Positions 19,001 to 27,988 of a DNA stretch of 64,000 nt are shown here, in pieces. This stretch comes from Hyphomonadaceae bacterium. GTDB taxonomy: Bacteria; Pseudomonadota; Alphaproteobacteria; Caulobacterales; Hyphomonadaceae. The position numbers were made by a program, and so were the translations under genes. The notes under the pieces were generated by a model. The model was not told where the DNA came from and searched no databases. It saw only the letters and a program-made list of their open reading frames with translations. Where the stretch lies: positions 62,001 to 126,000 of the forward strand of contig JANQQC010000062.1 in assembly GCA_028285145.1 (NCBI GenBank), read 5' to 3'. Each line of letters begins with the position of its first letter. Position 1 is the stretch's first letter.

Positions 19001-19128
19001 GGGCAGACCTTTCCAACGAAGCGTTGTTTGCTGCCAGCCTATGCCATCGCGTGCCTTTGCCGGCAATGCGACGCCGTGTTAGGCGATGAATCACTGGAAG
19101 AATTTCTCACTCAGGGGCCACCCAATTC

Positions 19129-20736
19129 ATGCCCGTAATCCGATCCACGGTCGACACGCGAAGCGATGGCTTCGTCGCCAACAGAAACGCCATGCAGGCC
19201 CTAATCGAGGAGCTTCATGAGCGTGTCGCCGTCGTCAAACGCGGCGGCAACGACCGCGCCCGCGATCGCCATGTAGAGGCCGGAAAGCTGCTCGCGCGAG
19301 ATCGTGTCAACGCGCTCCTCGATCCCGGCTCGCCATTTTTGGAGGTTGGCCAGTTTGCAGCGTGGGAGATGTATTCTGGGGACGTGAACTCGGCAGGCAT
19401 TATTACTGGCATCGGCCGGGTCGAAGGCTATGAGTGCATGATCGTCGCAAACGATCCGACCGTGAAAGGCGGCTCCTATCATCCGATCAGTGTAAAGAAG
19501 CACCTGCGCGCACAGGAAATCGCGGAAGAGAACCACCTTCCCTGTATCTATCTCGTCGAAAGCGGCGGAGCGTTCCTGCCAATGCAGGACGAGATTTTTC
19601 CAGACAAGGATGATTTCGGCCGGATTTTCTTCAATCAGGCCAACATGTCCGCAAAGGGCATCCCACAGATCGCCGTCGTTCATGGGTCCTGTACCGCCGG
19701 CGGCGCCTACCAGCCCGCGATGTCCGATGAATCCGTCATCGTCAAAAATCAGGGCACGATCTTCCTAGGCGGCCCGCCGCTCGTCAAAGCGGCGACCGGC
19801 GAGGTCGTGACCGCCGAGGAGCTTGGCGGCGGAGAGGTTCACGCCCGCATCTCAGGCGTTGTTGACCATCTTGCCGAGAATGACGAACACGCGCTTCAGA
19901 TCGCACGCGCCGCGGTCTCGAGGCTAAACAAGCCCAAAGACAACACGCTTGAAATGACCGATCCGGAGCCGCCTCTTTACGGTCCGGAAGAGATGTATGG
20001 CATCGTCGAAAGCGACACGCGCAAATCCTACGATGCCCGCGAACTGATCGCTCGGATTGTCGACGGCTCGGAGTTTGACGAGTTCAAACGCAACTACGGC
20101 GACACGCTCGTCACCGGCTTTGCTCGCATTCATGGATATCCAGTCGGTATTCTCGCAAACAATGGCGTGCTGTTTTCGGAGTCCGCCATGAAAGGCGCAC
20201 ACTTCATAGAGCTCTGCGCGCAAAGAAACACGCCAATCGTCTTCCTGCAAAACATCACCGGCTTCATGGTCGGCAAGGCAGCCGAGCACGGTGGCATCGC
20301 CAAGCATGGCGCGAAGATGGTGACCGCCGTCGCGACCGCCAAAGTACCCAAATTCACGATTGTCGTTGGCGGCTCTTACGGGGCTGGCAATTACGGCATG
20401 TGCGGACGCGCCTACTCCCCTCGCTTCATGTTCATGTGGCCCAATGCCCGGATCTCAGTGATGGGAGGCGAACAAGCCGCCGGGGTCCTGTCCGATGTCC
20501 GGCGCGGTGCCGCCAAGCGTCGGAACGAAGAGTGGGATGAGGCGAAGGAAGCGGCCTATAAGGACGAAATTCGCGCCCAGTACGACGCACAGGGATCGCC
20601 TTACTATTCGTCCGCACGGCTTTGGGATGACGGCATAATCGATCCTGCCGACACGCGGGACGTACTCGGCCTTTGCCTCTCCGCCAGCACAAATGCTCCG
20701 CAGGAAGAAACACGCTTCGGCGTGTTCAGGATGTAA
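19129..20736 (+). CDS. mccB: Methylcrotonyl-CoA carboxylase carboxyltransferase (beta) subunit
   Basis: This subunit moves the carboxyl group from biotin to 3-methylcrotonyl-CoA. The 535-residue length and the segments [56 protein letters not shown] and [21 protein letters not shown] match MCC beta rather than propionyl-CoA carboxylase beta, as does its neighbour ivd. The biotin-carrying subunit starts 5 bases after its stop. The gene opposite ivd shares a 128-bp divergent control region in which I see no obvious LiuR-type operator. Confidence 0.95.
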   Translation: MPVIRSTVDTRSDGFVANRNAMQALIEELHERVAVVKRGGNDRARDRHVEAGKLLARDRVNALLDPGSPFLEVGQFAAWEMYSGDVNSAGIITGIGRVEGYECMIVANDPTVKGGSYHPISVKKHLRAQEIAEENHLPCIYLVESGGAFLPMQDEIFPDKDDFGRIFFNQANMSAKGIPQIAVVHGSCTAGGAYQPAMSDESVIVKNQGTIFLGGPPLVKAATGEVVTAEELGGGEVHARISGVVDHLAENDEHALQIARAAVSRLNKPKDNTLEMTDPEPPLYGPEEMYGIVESDTRKSYDARELIARIVDGSEFDEFKRNYGDTLVTGFARIHGYPVGILANNGVLFSESAMKGAHFIELCAQRNTPIVFLQNITGFMVGKAAEHGGIAKHGAKMVTAVATAKVPKFTIVVGGSYGAGNYGMCGRAYSPRFMFMWPNARISVMGGEQAAGVLSDVRRGAAKRRNEEWDEAKEAAYKDEIRAQYDAQGSPYYSSARLWDDGIIDPADTRDVLGLCLSASTNAPQEETRFGVFRM

Positions 20737-20741
20737 CCCCG

Positions 20742-22709
20742 ATGTTCTCCAAAATTCTCATCGCCAACCGCGGCGAGATCGCGGTCCGTATCATGCGCAC
20801 CGCGCGCGCTCTTGGCGTTCGCACAGTCGCTGTCTATTCGGACGCCGACCGGGACGCTCTGCACACAAGGACCGCCGATGAAGCTGTTCATATCGGCCCG
20901 GCACCCGCCTCAGAGTCCTACCTGATCATCGACGGGATCATTGACGCCGCGAAGCAGACCGGTGCGGAAGCGATCCATCCCGGCTACGGTTTTCTCTCCG
21001 AGAATGCTGCTTTTGCCGAAGCCTGCGCAAAAGCCGGGATCGTCTTCATAGGCCCAAGCGAGAATGCCATTCGTATCATGGGTTCAAAGTCGCTGTCGAA
21101 AGACCTCATGGTTCGCGCCAAAGTTCCTGTCGCGCCGGGCTATCAGGGTGAAGATCAATCCCTTGAGACCTTCAAGTCAGAAGCAAAACGCATCGGCTAT
21201 CCAGTGCTTCTCAAAGCAAGCGCTGGCGGTGGCGGCAAGGGTATGCGTCTTGTCGAGAAAGCCGCCGATCTTGAGACATCGCTGGAGTCTGCCAAGCGGG
21301 AAGCAAAATCCGCGTTTGGGGATGATCGTTTCCTGATCGAGAAGTTCATAACTTCACCACGTCACGTCGAGGTTCAGATCTTCGGCGACACGCATGGAAA
21401 CATCGTGCACCTCTTTGAGCGCGATTGTACTGTCCAGCGTCGCCATCAGAAAGTGATCGAGGAAGCACCGGCACCGAACCTGCCGGATAAGGTCCGCAAT
21501 GCCCTGCATCAAGCGGCGATGGAGGCCGCTAAGACCGTGAACTATGTCGGTGCCGGGACGGTTGAGTTCCTGTACGATCAGTCCTCTGAGGATGTGTACT
21601 TCATGGAGATGAATACCCGCCTGCAGGTCGAGCACCCGGTGACCGAAGAAGTGACTGGCGTCGATCTCGTTGCATGGCAGCTTCGTGTAGCGGCCGGCGA
21701 ACCACTCCCGCTCAAGCAGAATGAGATCACCTGCCATGGTCACGCCTTCGAAGCCCGTCTTTATGCGGAGAGCCCAGACAACGGTTTCCTACCTTCCACG
21801 GGCATGATCGAGTTCTTCTCAACACCCGCAGGCCTTGACGATGTTCGCCTTGATCTCGGCGTTGAGGAGGGCGGTGAGGTCACCAGCCATTACGATCCGA
21901 TGATCGGTAAACTGATCACATATGGAGAGGACCGCGCCGCCGCTCTTGGACGCATGAAAGCCCTGCTTGCCGAAACCCGCATCGCTGGTCCCGACACCAA
22001 CACCCAGTTCCTTCATGCAATCGCCAGCCATCTGGACTTCGAGGGCGGCAACTTCGACACCGGCTTTATCGATGCGAATGAAGTCGATCTTTTCCGCGCG
22101 TCTAATACCGCAGCAACAGCGCAGGCAGCCGCAATCCTCTGGGTCGCAAAAACCAGGCAAACATTGGCTGACGGAGATCCGTGGTCCTCGGTGCAAGGCT
22201 TCAGAATCAATGCACCAAAAGTACATCGTCTTGAGATTGAGCAGGATGGCGAACGCCAAACTCTGATGCTGGAGATAAGTCGGTCCGAAACTGCAATTTC
22301 AATTGGCGATGTTCGACTACCAGTCGCCAACATCGCTTGCGAAGACCATCAGATCCGCTTCGATCTTAGTGGTCAGAGCCATACAGCAACCGTTGTGGCC
22401 TCATCCGAAAGCATCTTTGTCTGGTTGGATGCGGACAAACACACGCTGCCAATCTGGCAAGCGGACTACACATCGGACGGTGTCGCTGGATCACTGACCG
22501 CACCCATGCCCGGTATTGTCACGGCTCTCCCGGTAAAAGATGGCGCGAAAGTGAAAAAAGGCGACACGCTCATCGTGATGGAGGCGATGAAGATGGAGCA
22601 CCCCATCGAAGCGCCGGCTGACGGAATACTGATCGCGCACCGTTTCAAGGTCGGCGACCAGCTCCAGCAAGGCGACATGCTCGTTGAATTCGAAGCCGAC
22701 GAAACTTAA
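20742..22709 (+). CDS. mccA: Methylcrotonyl-CoA carboxylase biotin-carrying (alpha) subunit
   Basis: A 655-residue subunit with an N-terminal biotin carboxylase (starting KILIANRGEIAVRIMR; ATP-grasp motif KASAGGGGKGM; catalytic EMNTRLQVEHPVTE) and a C-terminal biotinyl domain. The biotinylated lysine is K617 in VMEAMKMEH. The ATG at 20742 fits the family; the longer frame from 20673 lies inside mccB and is not used. It forms an operon with mccB. Its TAA is interleaved with the stop of the convergent ATP12 gene in a shared TTAA. Genes for methylglutaconyl-CoA hydratase and HMG-CoA lyase, which would finish the pathway, are not in the window. Confidence 0.96.
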   Translation: MFSKILIANRGEIAVRIMRTARALGVRTVAVYSDADRDALHTRTADEAVHIGPAPASESYLIIDGIIDAAKQTGAEAIHPGYGFLSENAAFAEACAKAGIVFIGPSENAIRIMGSKSLSKDLMVRAKVPVAPGYQGEDQSLETFKSEAKRIGYPVLLKASAGGGGKGMRLVEKAADLETSLESAKREAKSAFGDDRFLIEKFITSPRHVEVQIFGDTHGNIVHLFERDCTVQRRHQKVIEEAPAPNLPDKVRNALHQAAMEAAKTVNYVGAGTVEFLYDQSSEDVYFMEMNTRLQVEHPVTEEVTGVDLVAWQLRVAAGEPLPLKQNEITCHGHAFEARLYAESPDNGFLPSTGMIEFFSTPAGLDDVRLDLGVEEGGEVTSHYDPMIGKLITYGEDRAAALGRMKALLAETRIAGPDTNTQFLHAIASHLDFEGGNFDTGFIDANEVDLFRASNTAATAQAAAILWVAKTRQTLADGDPWSSVQGFRINAPKVHRLEIEQDGERQTLMLEISRSETAISIGDVRLPVANIACEDHQIRFDLSGQSHTATVVASSESIFVWLDADKHTLPIWQADYTSDGVAGSLTAPMPGIVTALPVKDGAKVKKGDTLIVMEAMKMEHPIEAPADGILIAHRFKVGDQLQQGDMLVEFEADET

Positions 22710-23416
22710 AGCGCGGCAACCCACCGGCCGAACGCATCAGCCTCGTTGCGGCGAGCCTCGGTTGCAACCGCTGCTTCTTCGTCCACGCCCCATTGCGCCT
22801 GCTGGAAAGCTTCATCCACGCGTGAAGCGGAAAACGCATCCGCCGCCGACATCTCGCCTTCACTGACTGCCAGTGCGAGAACAGCTGACCCAAGCAGCCC
22901 ACATCCATATGCAAGGCCGGTCGCCCGGAAGTCATCAAGGCCGAGCGCATGGGCGCGAGCTGCCTCCAGCGAAGCCGGCGGCTGCATCGCCGCAACAATG
23001 CCTTCGACAGGCAAGAGAACGATGCCAAGCGACTTCCCAGCCCATGCCCGCGTAGGAGCCCAGACCGCTTCCTGTCGCTCGCGCAAAGCTGCCGGTCCAT
23101 CAGCGAGATGGCACACAAGATCCGTCTCGCAGTAACGCGCGAGCTCGTCGGCCAATACGTCGCGTGAAACAGGCGTGCGGTCGATTGCGACATTGGCCAG
23201 CCGAGTGAGATGCATGGACTGAATATCGAGCGCCTCTTCCTGACTGTCCCACTCATCGGCAATGGCTTCGGCAAGGGTTCGCGTCGGCAGGGTGAGGGCA
23301 GCTTTCGCTGGTGTCTTGAGAGGACGCGCATCGAGTTGCACAGACCAGCCATCCGCTGCCTCGAACGCGTTGGCGGACTTATAGAACCGCTTCGGTTTCT
23401 CCGACACATCAGGCAC
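22706..23416 (-). CDS. ATP12-family F1-ATPase assembly chaperone
   Basis: A 236-residue ATP12 chaperone-family protein. ATP12 helps assemble the alpha subunit of F1 ATP synthase in mitochondria, and bacterial homologues occur mainly in Alphaproteobacteria. The start RFYKSANAFEAADGWSVQLDARPLKTP and the block IADEWDSQEEALDIQSMHLTRLANVAID are characteristic, as is the YCETDLVCHLA segment. It is the last gene of the crcB-rluC-HAD-ATP12 operon and overlaps the HAD gene by 8 bp. Its stop shares TTAA with mccA. Confidence 0.92.
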   Translation of the reverse strand: MPDVSEKPKRFYKSANAFEAADGWSVQLDARPLKTPAKAALTLPTRTLAEAIADEWDSQEEALDIQSMHLTRLANVAIDRTPVSRDVLADELARYCETDLVCHLADGPAALRERQEAVWAPTRAWAGKSLGIVLLPVEGIVAAMQPPASLEAARAHALGLDDFRATGLAYGCGLLGSAVLALAVSEGEMSAADAFSASRVDEAFQQAQWGVDEEAAVATEARRNEADAFGRWVAAL

Positions 23417-24101
23417 CGCTGGCCTCCAGCCGTCGATTGGCGAACAAGTCCAGCGCAGCGTTCAGAGTGTCGAACTCTTCGTGCACACTGTGAGCGCCAA
23501 CAGCGCGAAGCTCGTTGATCGTGCCAAAGCCCCAGCCGACGCCATGAGTTTCGACGCCCGCCGCTCTCCCCATCTGGATGTCGAAAATAGCGTCCCCAAT
23601 CATCACGGACTGATCGGCTTCAGCTCCGACCGCCTTCATGGCCTCCTCCACCATGAATGGATGGGGCTTACCGGGGCCATCGTCCGCACACCAGATCGTA
23701 TCGAAATACTGCTCTAGCGGATGCATCTCAAAGATCGCCCGAATGCCCCGATGAGACTTTCCGGTCGCCATCGCGATCAGCCATCCATCATTCGCCAGCC
23801 GCTCAAGAGCCTCCACGGCACCGTCATATAACGGCTCGCGGAAATCAGGCTCAGACCGGCGGGACACAAAAGCCTGCCTGTAAGCCTCGACCACCGTTGG
23901 AAGTCGGCTCTCATCTGTGCCCTCCGGCAGCAAACGTCGGCAGGCCTCGTCGAGCCCAAGCCCAATCGTCCGGCGTGTTGCGTCATAATCGGGTGGGGCG
24001 ATGTCACAGGCCTCGAAAGCCCGCAACATAGCCGTCTGGATAACCTCCCGGCTGTCCACAATCGTTCCATCCATGTCCCAGATCGCGAGTTTCAGCGTCA
24101 C
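23409..24101 (-). CDS. HAD-IA family hydrolase (phosphoglycolate phosphatase-like)
   Basis: A 230-residue haloacid dehalogenase-type phosphatase. The nucleophile motif is DMDGTIVDS (D9, acid/base D11), motif II is MATGKS, and the metal site is MIGDAIFDIQMGRAAG. A helical cap of type C1 lies between. It resembles phosphoglycolate phosphatases and pyrophosphatase-like HADs; the substrate cannot be fixed from sequence. It overlaps rluC by 4 bp upstream and ATP12 by 8 bp downstream, a conserved alphaproteobacterial arrangement. Confidence 0.9.
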   Translation of the reverse strand: MTLKLAIWDMDGTIVDSREVIQTAMLRAFEACDIAPPDYDATRRTIGLGLDEACRRLLPEGTDESRLPTVVEAYRQAFVSRRSEPDFREPLYDGAVEALERLANDGWLIAMATGKSHRGIRAIFEMHPLEQYFDTIWCADDGPGKPHPFMVEEAMKAVGAEADQSVMIGDAIFDIQMGRAAGVETHGVGWGFGTINELRAVGAHSVHEEFDTLNAALDLFANRRLEASGA

Positions 24102-25108
24102 AGGAACAACTCCAACGGATCCCGCCCGGCTTCACTCTCAAGAAAGCCGAGCGTGTCGAAGGTTTCCTTCATGTGGCCGCCGATTGGGGCCGTCACGGTG
24201 ACGGGCTTTCCGGATTTCTTCGGAATGATCAGGGTACGTGCATGCAGGTGGAGCCCCCTGCCGACGCCTTGAAGCACTTCTCGCCCGGTCTTGTACTTGT
24301 GATCGCCCAGAATACCGGTGCCAATCTCTGCCATATGAAAGCGCAGTTGATGCGTTCGCCCGGTCTGCGGCCTCAAAGCCACCCATGCAGCACGCTGCGC
24401 CGCGGTCGAAATAACCGCGTAGTCGGTCACAGCATGGCGCGCACCTTCGTCATTCTGCTCGGCCTGATACATTTTTTCGCGATCTGGTCGACGGCCCGTC
24501 TCACGTTCTTCGTCGGAACCTACCCCTTTTGCCATCCACCCCCTGATCTGGCCAACAACCGGATGCGGCACGCCCACAGTCACGGCCCAATAGATCTTTT
24601 GCATGTCACGACTGCGAAACAACTCGCCGAGACGCGCCGCAGCGGCCGGATGCTTCGCGACGAGCAAGACGCCAGATGTGTCCCTATCCAAACGGTGCAC
24701 CAGTTTCGGCCTGTGCTCGCCATTTGAGAGCACCCCAAGAAGCCCATCGATATGGCGGCTCGTCTTGGTCCCGCCCTGCACCGCGATGCCGGATGGCTTA
24801 TTCAACGCGATCATTTCATCATCCTCGAAGAGGACCATGCCCTGAATGAACTGCTTATCCGCCTCTTTCAGGGTCTGCTTCGGCTTAGCTGGTGCGTGTG
24901 CTCCGCTGAACGGCGGCAGCCGAACGGACATACCGGCTTCGAGCCGTGTATTCGCTTTGGCGCGCGATCCATCGACGCGAATCTGCCCTGTGCGCAGCGC
25001 CTTTTCGATCTGGCCCTGCGTGATCTTAATGCGGCGCTTGATCCACCGATCGAGCCGAACGCCAGCCTCCTTGCCGCTGACGGTTTCGGTGATGACCTGC
25101 CCGCTCAT
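24098..25108 (-). CDS. rluC: RluA/RluC-family 23S rRNA pseudouridine synthase
   Basis: A 336-residue pseudouridine synthase. Residues about 15-70 are an S4 RNA-binding domain (VRLDRWIKRRIK...QIEKALRTGQIRVDG). The catalytic motif is HRLDRDTSGVLL, with the essential aspartate, and the C-terminal signature is LRPQTGRTHQLRFHMA. RluC modifies positions 955, 2504 and 2580 of E. coli 23S rRNA; assignment to RluC rather than RluD rests mainly on the neighbours. It overlaps crcB and the HAD gene by 4 bp each. Confidence 0.88.
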   Translation of the reverse strand: MSGQVITETVSGKEAGVRLDRWIKRRIKITQGQIEKALRTGQIRVDGSRAKANTRLEAGMSVRLPPFSGAHAPAKPKQTLKEADKQFIQGMVLFEDDEMIALNKPSGIAVQGGTKTSRHIDGLLGVLSNGEHRPKLVHRLDRDTSGVLLVAKHPAAAARLGELFRSRDMQKIYWAVTVGVPHPVVGQIRGWMAKGVGSDEERETGRRPDREKMYQAEQNDEGARHAVTDYAVISTAAQRAAWVALRPQTGRTHQLRFHMAEIGTGILGDHKYKTGREVLQGVGRGLHLHARTLIIPKKSGKPVTVTAPIGGHMKETFDTLGFLESEAGRDPLELFL

Positions 25109-25488
25109 GCAAAAAGCCTCCGGGCAATCATAAGCCCAGCGAGCAGCGCGCCAACGCTAAACAATATCGAAACGCCGGCATAACCACCTGCCCGCACGAG
25201 TTCGCCCTTCTCGATCATGAGCGTGATCTCCAGCGAAAAGGCCGAGAAGGTCGTGAACCCGCCGAGCACACCTGTTGCGAAAAACAACCGGGTCTCCTGG
25301 CTGCCCGCGCCGGCACGATGCGCCAGCCAGCCGACGAGCAGCCCCATCAAGAGGCTGCCCACCACATTCACGAAGAATGTCGCGTAGGGCCAAGCCGTCA
25401 TGCCAAGTCTGATCGCGCCAAGACCTGCACCATGGCGTAGCACCGCGCCAATGGCTCCGCCGGTAGCAACAAGAAGAAATCCGTTCAT
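25105..25488 (-). CDS. crcB: CrcB/Fluc fluoride channel
   Basis: A 127-residue membrane protein with four helices, the size of a dimeric Fluc fluoride exporter. Motifs seen are ATGGAIGAVLRHG at the start, FFVNVVGSLLMGLLVG (pore Asn) and the phenylalanine-box GVLGGFTTFSAFS. The ATG at 25488 has GAGGT just upstream. A frame open to 25791 adds 101 residues antisense to the helicase gene and is rejected. It is the first gene of a four-gene operon. I see no fluoride riboswitch in the 84 bp upstream. Confidence 0.93.
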   Translation of the reverse strand: MNGFLLVATGGAIGAVLRHGAGLGAIRLGMTAWPYATFFVNVVGSLLMGLLVGWLAHRAGAGSQETRLFFATGVLGGFTTFSAFSLEITLMIEKGELVRAGGYAGVSILFSVGALLAGLMIARRLFA

Positions 25489-25572
25489 GGGCACCTCATA
25501 CGCCGCTCTGTCCATCACTTCCAGAGCGCGAAGCCGCTTCCCCTGCAGCGCGGACCCCTTTAGCTTCTCGCG

Positions 25573-26916
25573 ATGCCCGATACGCCCGACCTTCCAGAAA
25601 CCGTCTACGCCGCACCCGCCGAATGGGTGGCTAATGGCGCCGGCGCGCAGGGAAACCTCTTCCTGACGGGCCGGGCCGGCACCGGCAAAACGACCATGCT
25701 GCGCAAGTTTCTGGAGCTTGCCGGCGATAAAGCCGTGGTTCTTGCGCCCACCGGTGTCGCCGCCATGAACGCTGGCGGGCAGACCATCCACTCCTTCTTC
25801 AAGCTGCCGCCACGGCTTGTCGAACCGACCGACATTAAACGACTGCGCTCAACCCGCCTGATCAAAGCCGTCGAAACCATCATTATCGATGAGATTTCGA
25901 TGGTCCGCGCGGACATGCTAGACGCCATAGACCGCAGCCTCAAATTGAACCGCGCCTCGAAACGTCCCTTTGGCGGCGCTCGCATGATTTTGGCCGGCGA
26001 CCTGCACCAGTTGCCACCTGTCGTTCAGGGCGATGAAGCGCCAATCCTTCAGGAACGCTATGGCGGCTCTTACTTCTTCAATGCGCCTGCATTTCGTGAA
26101 GCGGAGTTTGTCTTGCTCGCTTTGAAGCACGTTTTTCGACAGGCCGATCCCCGATTTCTGGCGCTGTTGGGGTCGATGCGCAAAGGCCGGGTCACGCCGG
26201 GCGATCAGGCGACGCTAGAAAGCCTCGTCTCGGATCGCTCTGCTGTCGAGGCATCAGAAACCCATGTCGTTCTGACACCTAACAATGCGAACGCCTTCCG
26301 CATCAATCAGGCGCGTCTTGACGCACTGACAACGCCAGCGAAGACGTTCGCGGCCAAGGTGGACGGTCAGTTCGAAGAGCGTGCCTACCCCACAGAGGCC
26401 GACCTGGAGTTGAAAGAAGGGGCCCGGGTCATGATGATCAAGAACGACCCGGAAGGCCGATGGGTGAACGGATCGCTCGCCACTGTTGAAGGGTTCGGCG
26501 CAAACTCAGTCGTCGTGGCCATTGATGGCCGCGCCTACGAAATCGAGCCGGCAGCTTGGGAAAAGTATCGATACGATCTCGACACCGAGACCAAGAAGGT
26601 CAAACGGGAAGTGGTCGGGACATTTAAACAGATGCCGCTGCGACTTGCGTACGCCGTTACAATCCACAAGGCGCAGGGCCTGACGCTCGACAAGATCTAC
26701 ATCGATTTTGATAGCGGGATGTTCGCCCACGGACAGGCCTATGTAGCCTTCTCGCGGGCGCGCTCACTGGATGGGTTGGAAATCAGCCGATCGCTGCGGC
26801 CCCGCGATCTGTTTCTGGATCGGAACGCTTTTGCGTTCGGGAAACTGGAAACGCTTGAAGAAACAGACGCCTACCTGCTCGCAAAGTTCGGGCAGGACGA
26901 AAATGCGTTGCTTTAG
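25573..26916 (+). CDS. PIF1-like AAA+ DNA helicase
   Basis: A 447-residue superfamily 1B helicase of the PIF1/RecD2-like group. Motif I (Walker A) is LTGRAGTGKTTML, followed by LAPTGVAAMNAGGQTIHSFF (motif Ia), IIIDEISMVRADM (motif II), LAGDLHQLPPV (motif III) and, near the C-terminus, YAVTIHKAQGLTLD and YVAFSRARSLDGL (motifs V-VI). PIF1 enzymes unwind DNA 5' to 3', including G-quadruplexes and R-loops. It is divergent from crcB and its stop is interleaved with that of the convergent PspB-like gene in TTAG. It appears to be a stand-alone cellular helicase, not part of a mobile element. Confidence 0.93.
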   Translation: MPDTPDLPETVYAAPAEWVANGAGAQGNLFLTGRAGTGKTTMLRKFLELAGDKAVVLAPTGVAAMNAGGQTIHSFFKLPPRLVEPTDIKRLRSTRLIKAVETIIIDEISMVRADMLDAIDRSLKLNRASKRPFGGARMILAGDLHQLPPVVQGDEAPILQERYGGSYFFNAPAFREAEFVLLALKHVFRQADPRFLALLGSMRKGRVTPGDQATLESLVSDRSAVEASETHVVLTPNNANAFRINQARLDALTTPAKTFAAKVDGQFEERAYPTEADLELKEGARVMMIKNDPEGRWVNGSLATVEGFGANSVVVAIDGRAYEIEPAAWEKYRYDLDTETKKVKREVVGTFKQMPLRLAYAVTIHKAQGLTLDKIYIDFDSGMFAHGQAYVAFSRARSLDGLEISRSLRPRDLFLDRNAFAFGKLETLEETDAYLLAKFGQDENALL

Positions 26917-27110
26917 GTAAGACCGTCGAAATCGCGACGGAGCGACCTGTCCTGATCGGTTAGCAAAGCTTCGAGCACTCTGATGCGCTCACGCAGGCCA
27001 TCCATTTCGTCATCCCGTTCGCGGCGTACCCTTGCCCGGGTCCCGAGCGCGATCATTCCGAACGTCAGCCAAACCATGGCGAACAGAAGCAAAAGCAACA
27101 AGAAATTCAA
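26913..27110 (-). CDS. Small PspB-like membrane protein (second copy)
   Basis: A 65-residue protein with one N-terminal membrane helix (about 2-23), a basic patch (RARVRRERDDE) and a short coiled-coil segment ending RIRVLEALLTDQDRSLRRDF. The RIxxLExIL-type end resembles PspB of the phage-shock envelope-stress response, but no pspA or pspC is adjacent. It lies 27 bp after a similar protein and may be a duplicate. It was not assigned by any search, so the family call is tentative. Confidence 0.7.
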   Translation of the reverse strand: MNFLLLLLLFAMVWLTFGMIALGTRARVRRERDDEMDGLRERIRVLEALLTDQDRSLRRDFDGLT

Positions 27111-27137
27111 CGTAAAGGTCTCCTCCTAAGTAATGGC

Positions 27138-27371
27138 TCAAGCGAGCCGTGAAATCTCATCCCGCAAATGGGCATCCCCATCCGTGGCGATCTTCTCAAG
27201 CACGCGGACGCGCTCGGTCAGGCGATCGATATCAGCCTTCATCTTGTGAAACTCAGCGTCCGAGCCGCTGTTCTTGGCCTGCTTGGTTCGAAGCTTCAGG
27301 TAGTTATTAATGACGCCCGCACCCACGGAAATGAGCACGATCAACACAACCATTGTGAAAACGCCGTCCAT
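27138..27371 (-). CDS. Small PspB-like membrane protein (first copy)
   Basis: A 77-residue protein with one membrane helix (about 5-25) and a soluble coiled-coil tail ending RLTERVRVLEKIATDGDAHLRDEISRL. Length, topology and the RVRVLEKIATD block resemble PspB, which senses envelope stress with PspC and binds PspA. A strong Shine-Dalgarno (GGAGAGG) precedes the ATG at 27371. The upstream 95 bp carry two TATCGATA sites (separate entry). It leads the two-gene unit with the 65-residue protein. Confidence 0.72.
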   Translation of the reverse strand: MDGVFTMVVLIVLISVGAGVINNYLKLRTKQAKNSGSDAEFHKMKADIDRLTERVRVLEKIATDGDAHLRDEISRLA

Positions 27372-27397
27372 GCCTCTCCAATCTCCCTCTTGAAATC

Positions 27398-27418
27398 TAT
27401 CGATAGTTGTTATCGATA
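27398..27418. promoter_or_regulatory. Paired TATCGATA sites upstream of PspB-like genes
   Basis: The 8-bp palindrome TATCGATA occurs at 27398-27405 and again at 27411-27418, with centres 13 bp apart. On the minus strand TTGAAT (27418-27423) followed 17 bases later by ATAGAT could be a -35/-10 pair, which would put the two sites inside the promoter. They could be an operator for an unknown regulator. Confidence 0.4.
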
Positions 27419-27465
27419 TTCAATATGTAGGGATCGAGAGGTGACCGTTCAAGAAGAAAGCCGTT

Positions 27466-27924
27466 CTAACGTCCCGTAGACCCGAAGCCGCCAGCCCCGC
27501 GATCGGTCTCTGGCAACTCGTCGACAACACCCCACTCCAGACGCGTCACGGGCGCAAGCACCATCTGCCCGATGCGTTCTCCCCGGTTCACGACGAATGG
27601 CGAGCTATCATGATTGATCAGAATGACTTTGAGTTCGCCGCGATAATCGCTGTCTATCGTTCCGGGCGAGTTGAGGCACGTAATGCCGTGCTTTGCGGCA
27701 AGGCCTGATCGCGGACGCATTTGCAGCTCATATCCATCCGGAATGGCAACGGACAGGCCAGTCGGCACCATCGCCCGCCGGCCCGGCGCGATCGTTATAG
27801 GTTCGCCTTCCGGTACAGCCGCGCGAACATCGATCCCGGCGGAGCCGGCGGTCTCATAGGCAGGCAGATCAAGGCCCTCAAAGTGCGGCAGCGGGCAAAC
27901 GGAGACGGTCACTGGATTTGTCAT
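27466..27924 (-). CDS. dut: Deoxyuridine 5'-triphosphate nucleotidohydrolase (dUTPase)
   Basis: dUTPase hydrolyses dUTP to dUMP and keeps uracil out of DNA. The 152-residue trimeric-type enzyme shows motif 1 (AGIDVRAAV), motif 2 ([12 protein letters not shown]), motif 3 ([20 protein letters not shown]), motif 4 ([12 protein letters not shown]) and the flexible-tail motif 5 ([10 protein letters not shown]). The ATG at 27924 is preferred to an in-frame TTG at 27939 and has GGGAG 8 bases upstream. It lies 64 bp after coaBC on the same strand, the usual coaBC-dut arrangement. Confidence 0.96.
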   Translation of the reverse strand: MTNPVTVSVCPLPHFEGLDLPAYETAGSAGIDVRAAVPEGEPITIAPGRRAMVPTGLSVAIPDGYELQMRPRSGLAAKHGITCLNSPGTIDSDYRGELKVILINHDSSPFVVNRGERIGQMVLAPVTRLEWGVVDELPETDRGAGGFGSTGR

Positions 27925-27988
27925 GCTTCCCGCTCCCAAAGGATGCGAGTCGGGTCAAGCAGGTTCTTGGATGGCGTGAACGCGCGCC

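Noticed and set aside
19001..19128. LiuR-type operator between ivd and mccB
   Set aside because: No convincing TTTACGT-type dyad was visible.
25489..25572. Fluoride riboswitch before crcB
   Set aside because: I looked for the conserved pseudoknot core and saw none in the 84 bp.
25489..25791. Extension of crcB by 101 residues
   Set aside because: The extra part is antisense to the helicase gene. CrcB proteins begin at the membrane segment, and a ribosome site precedes 25488.
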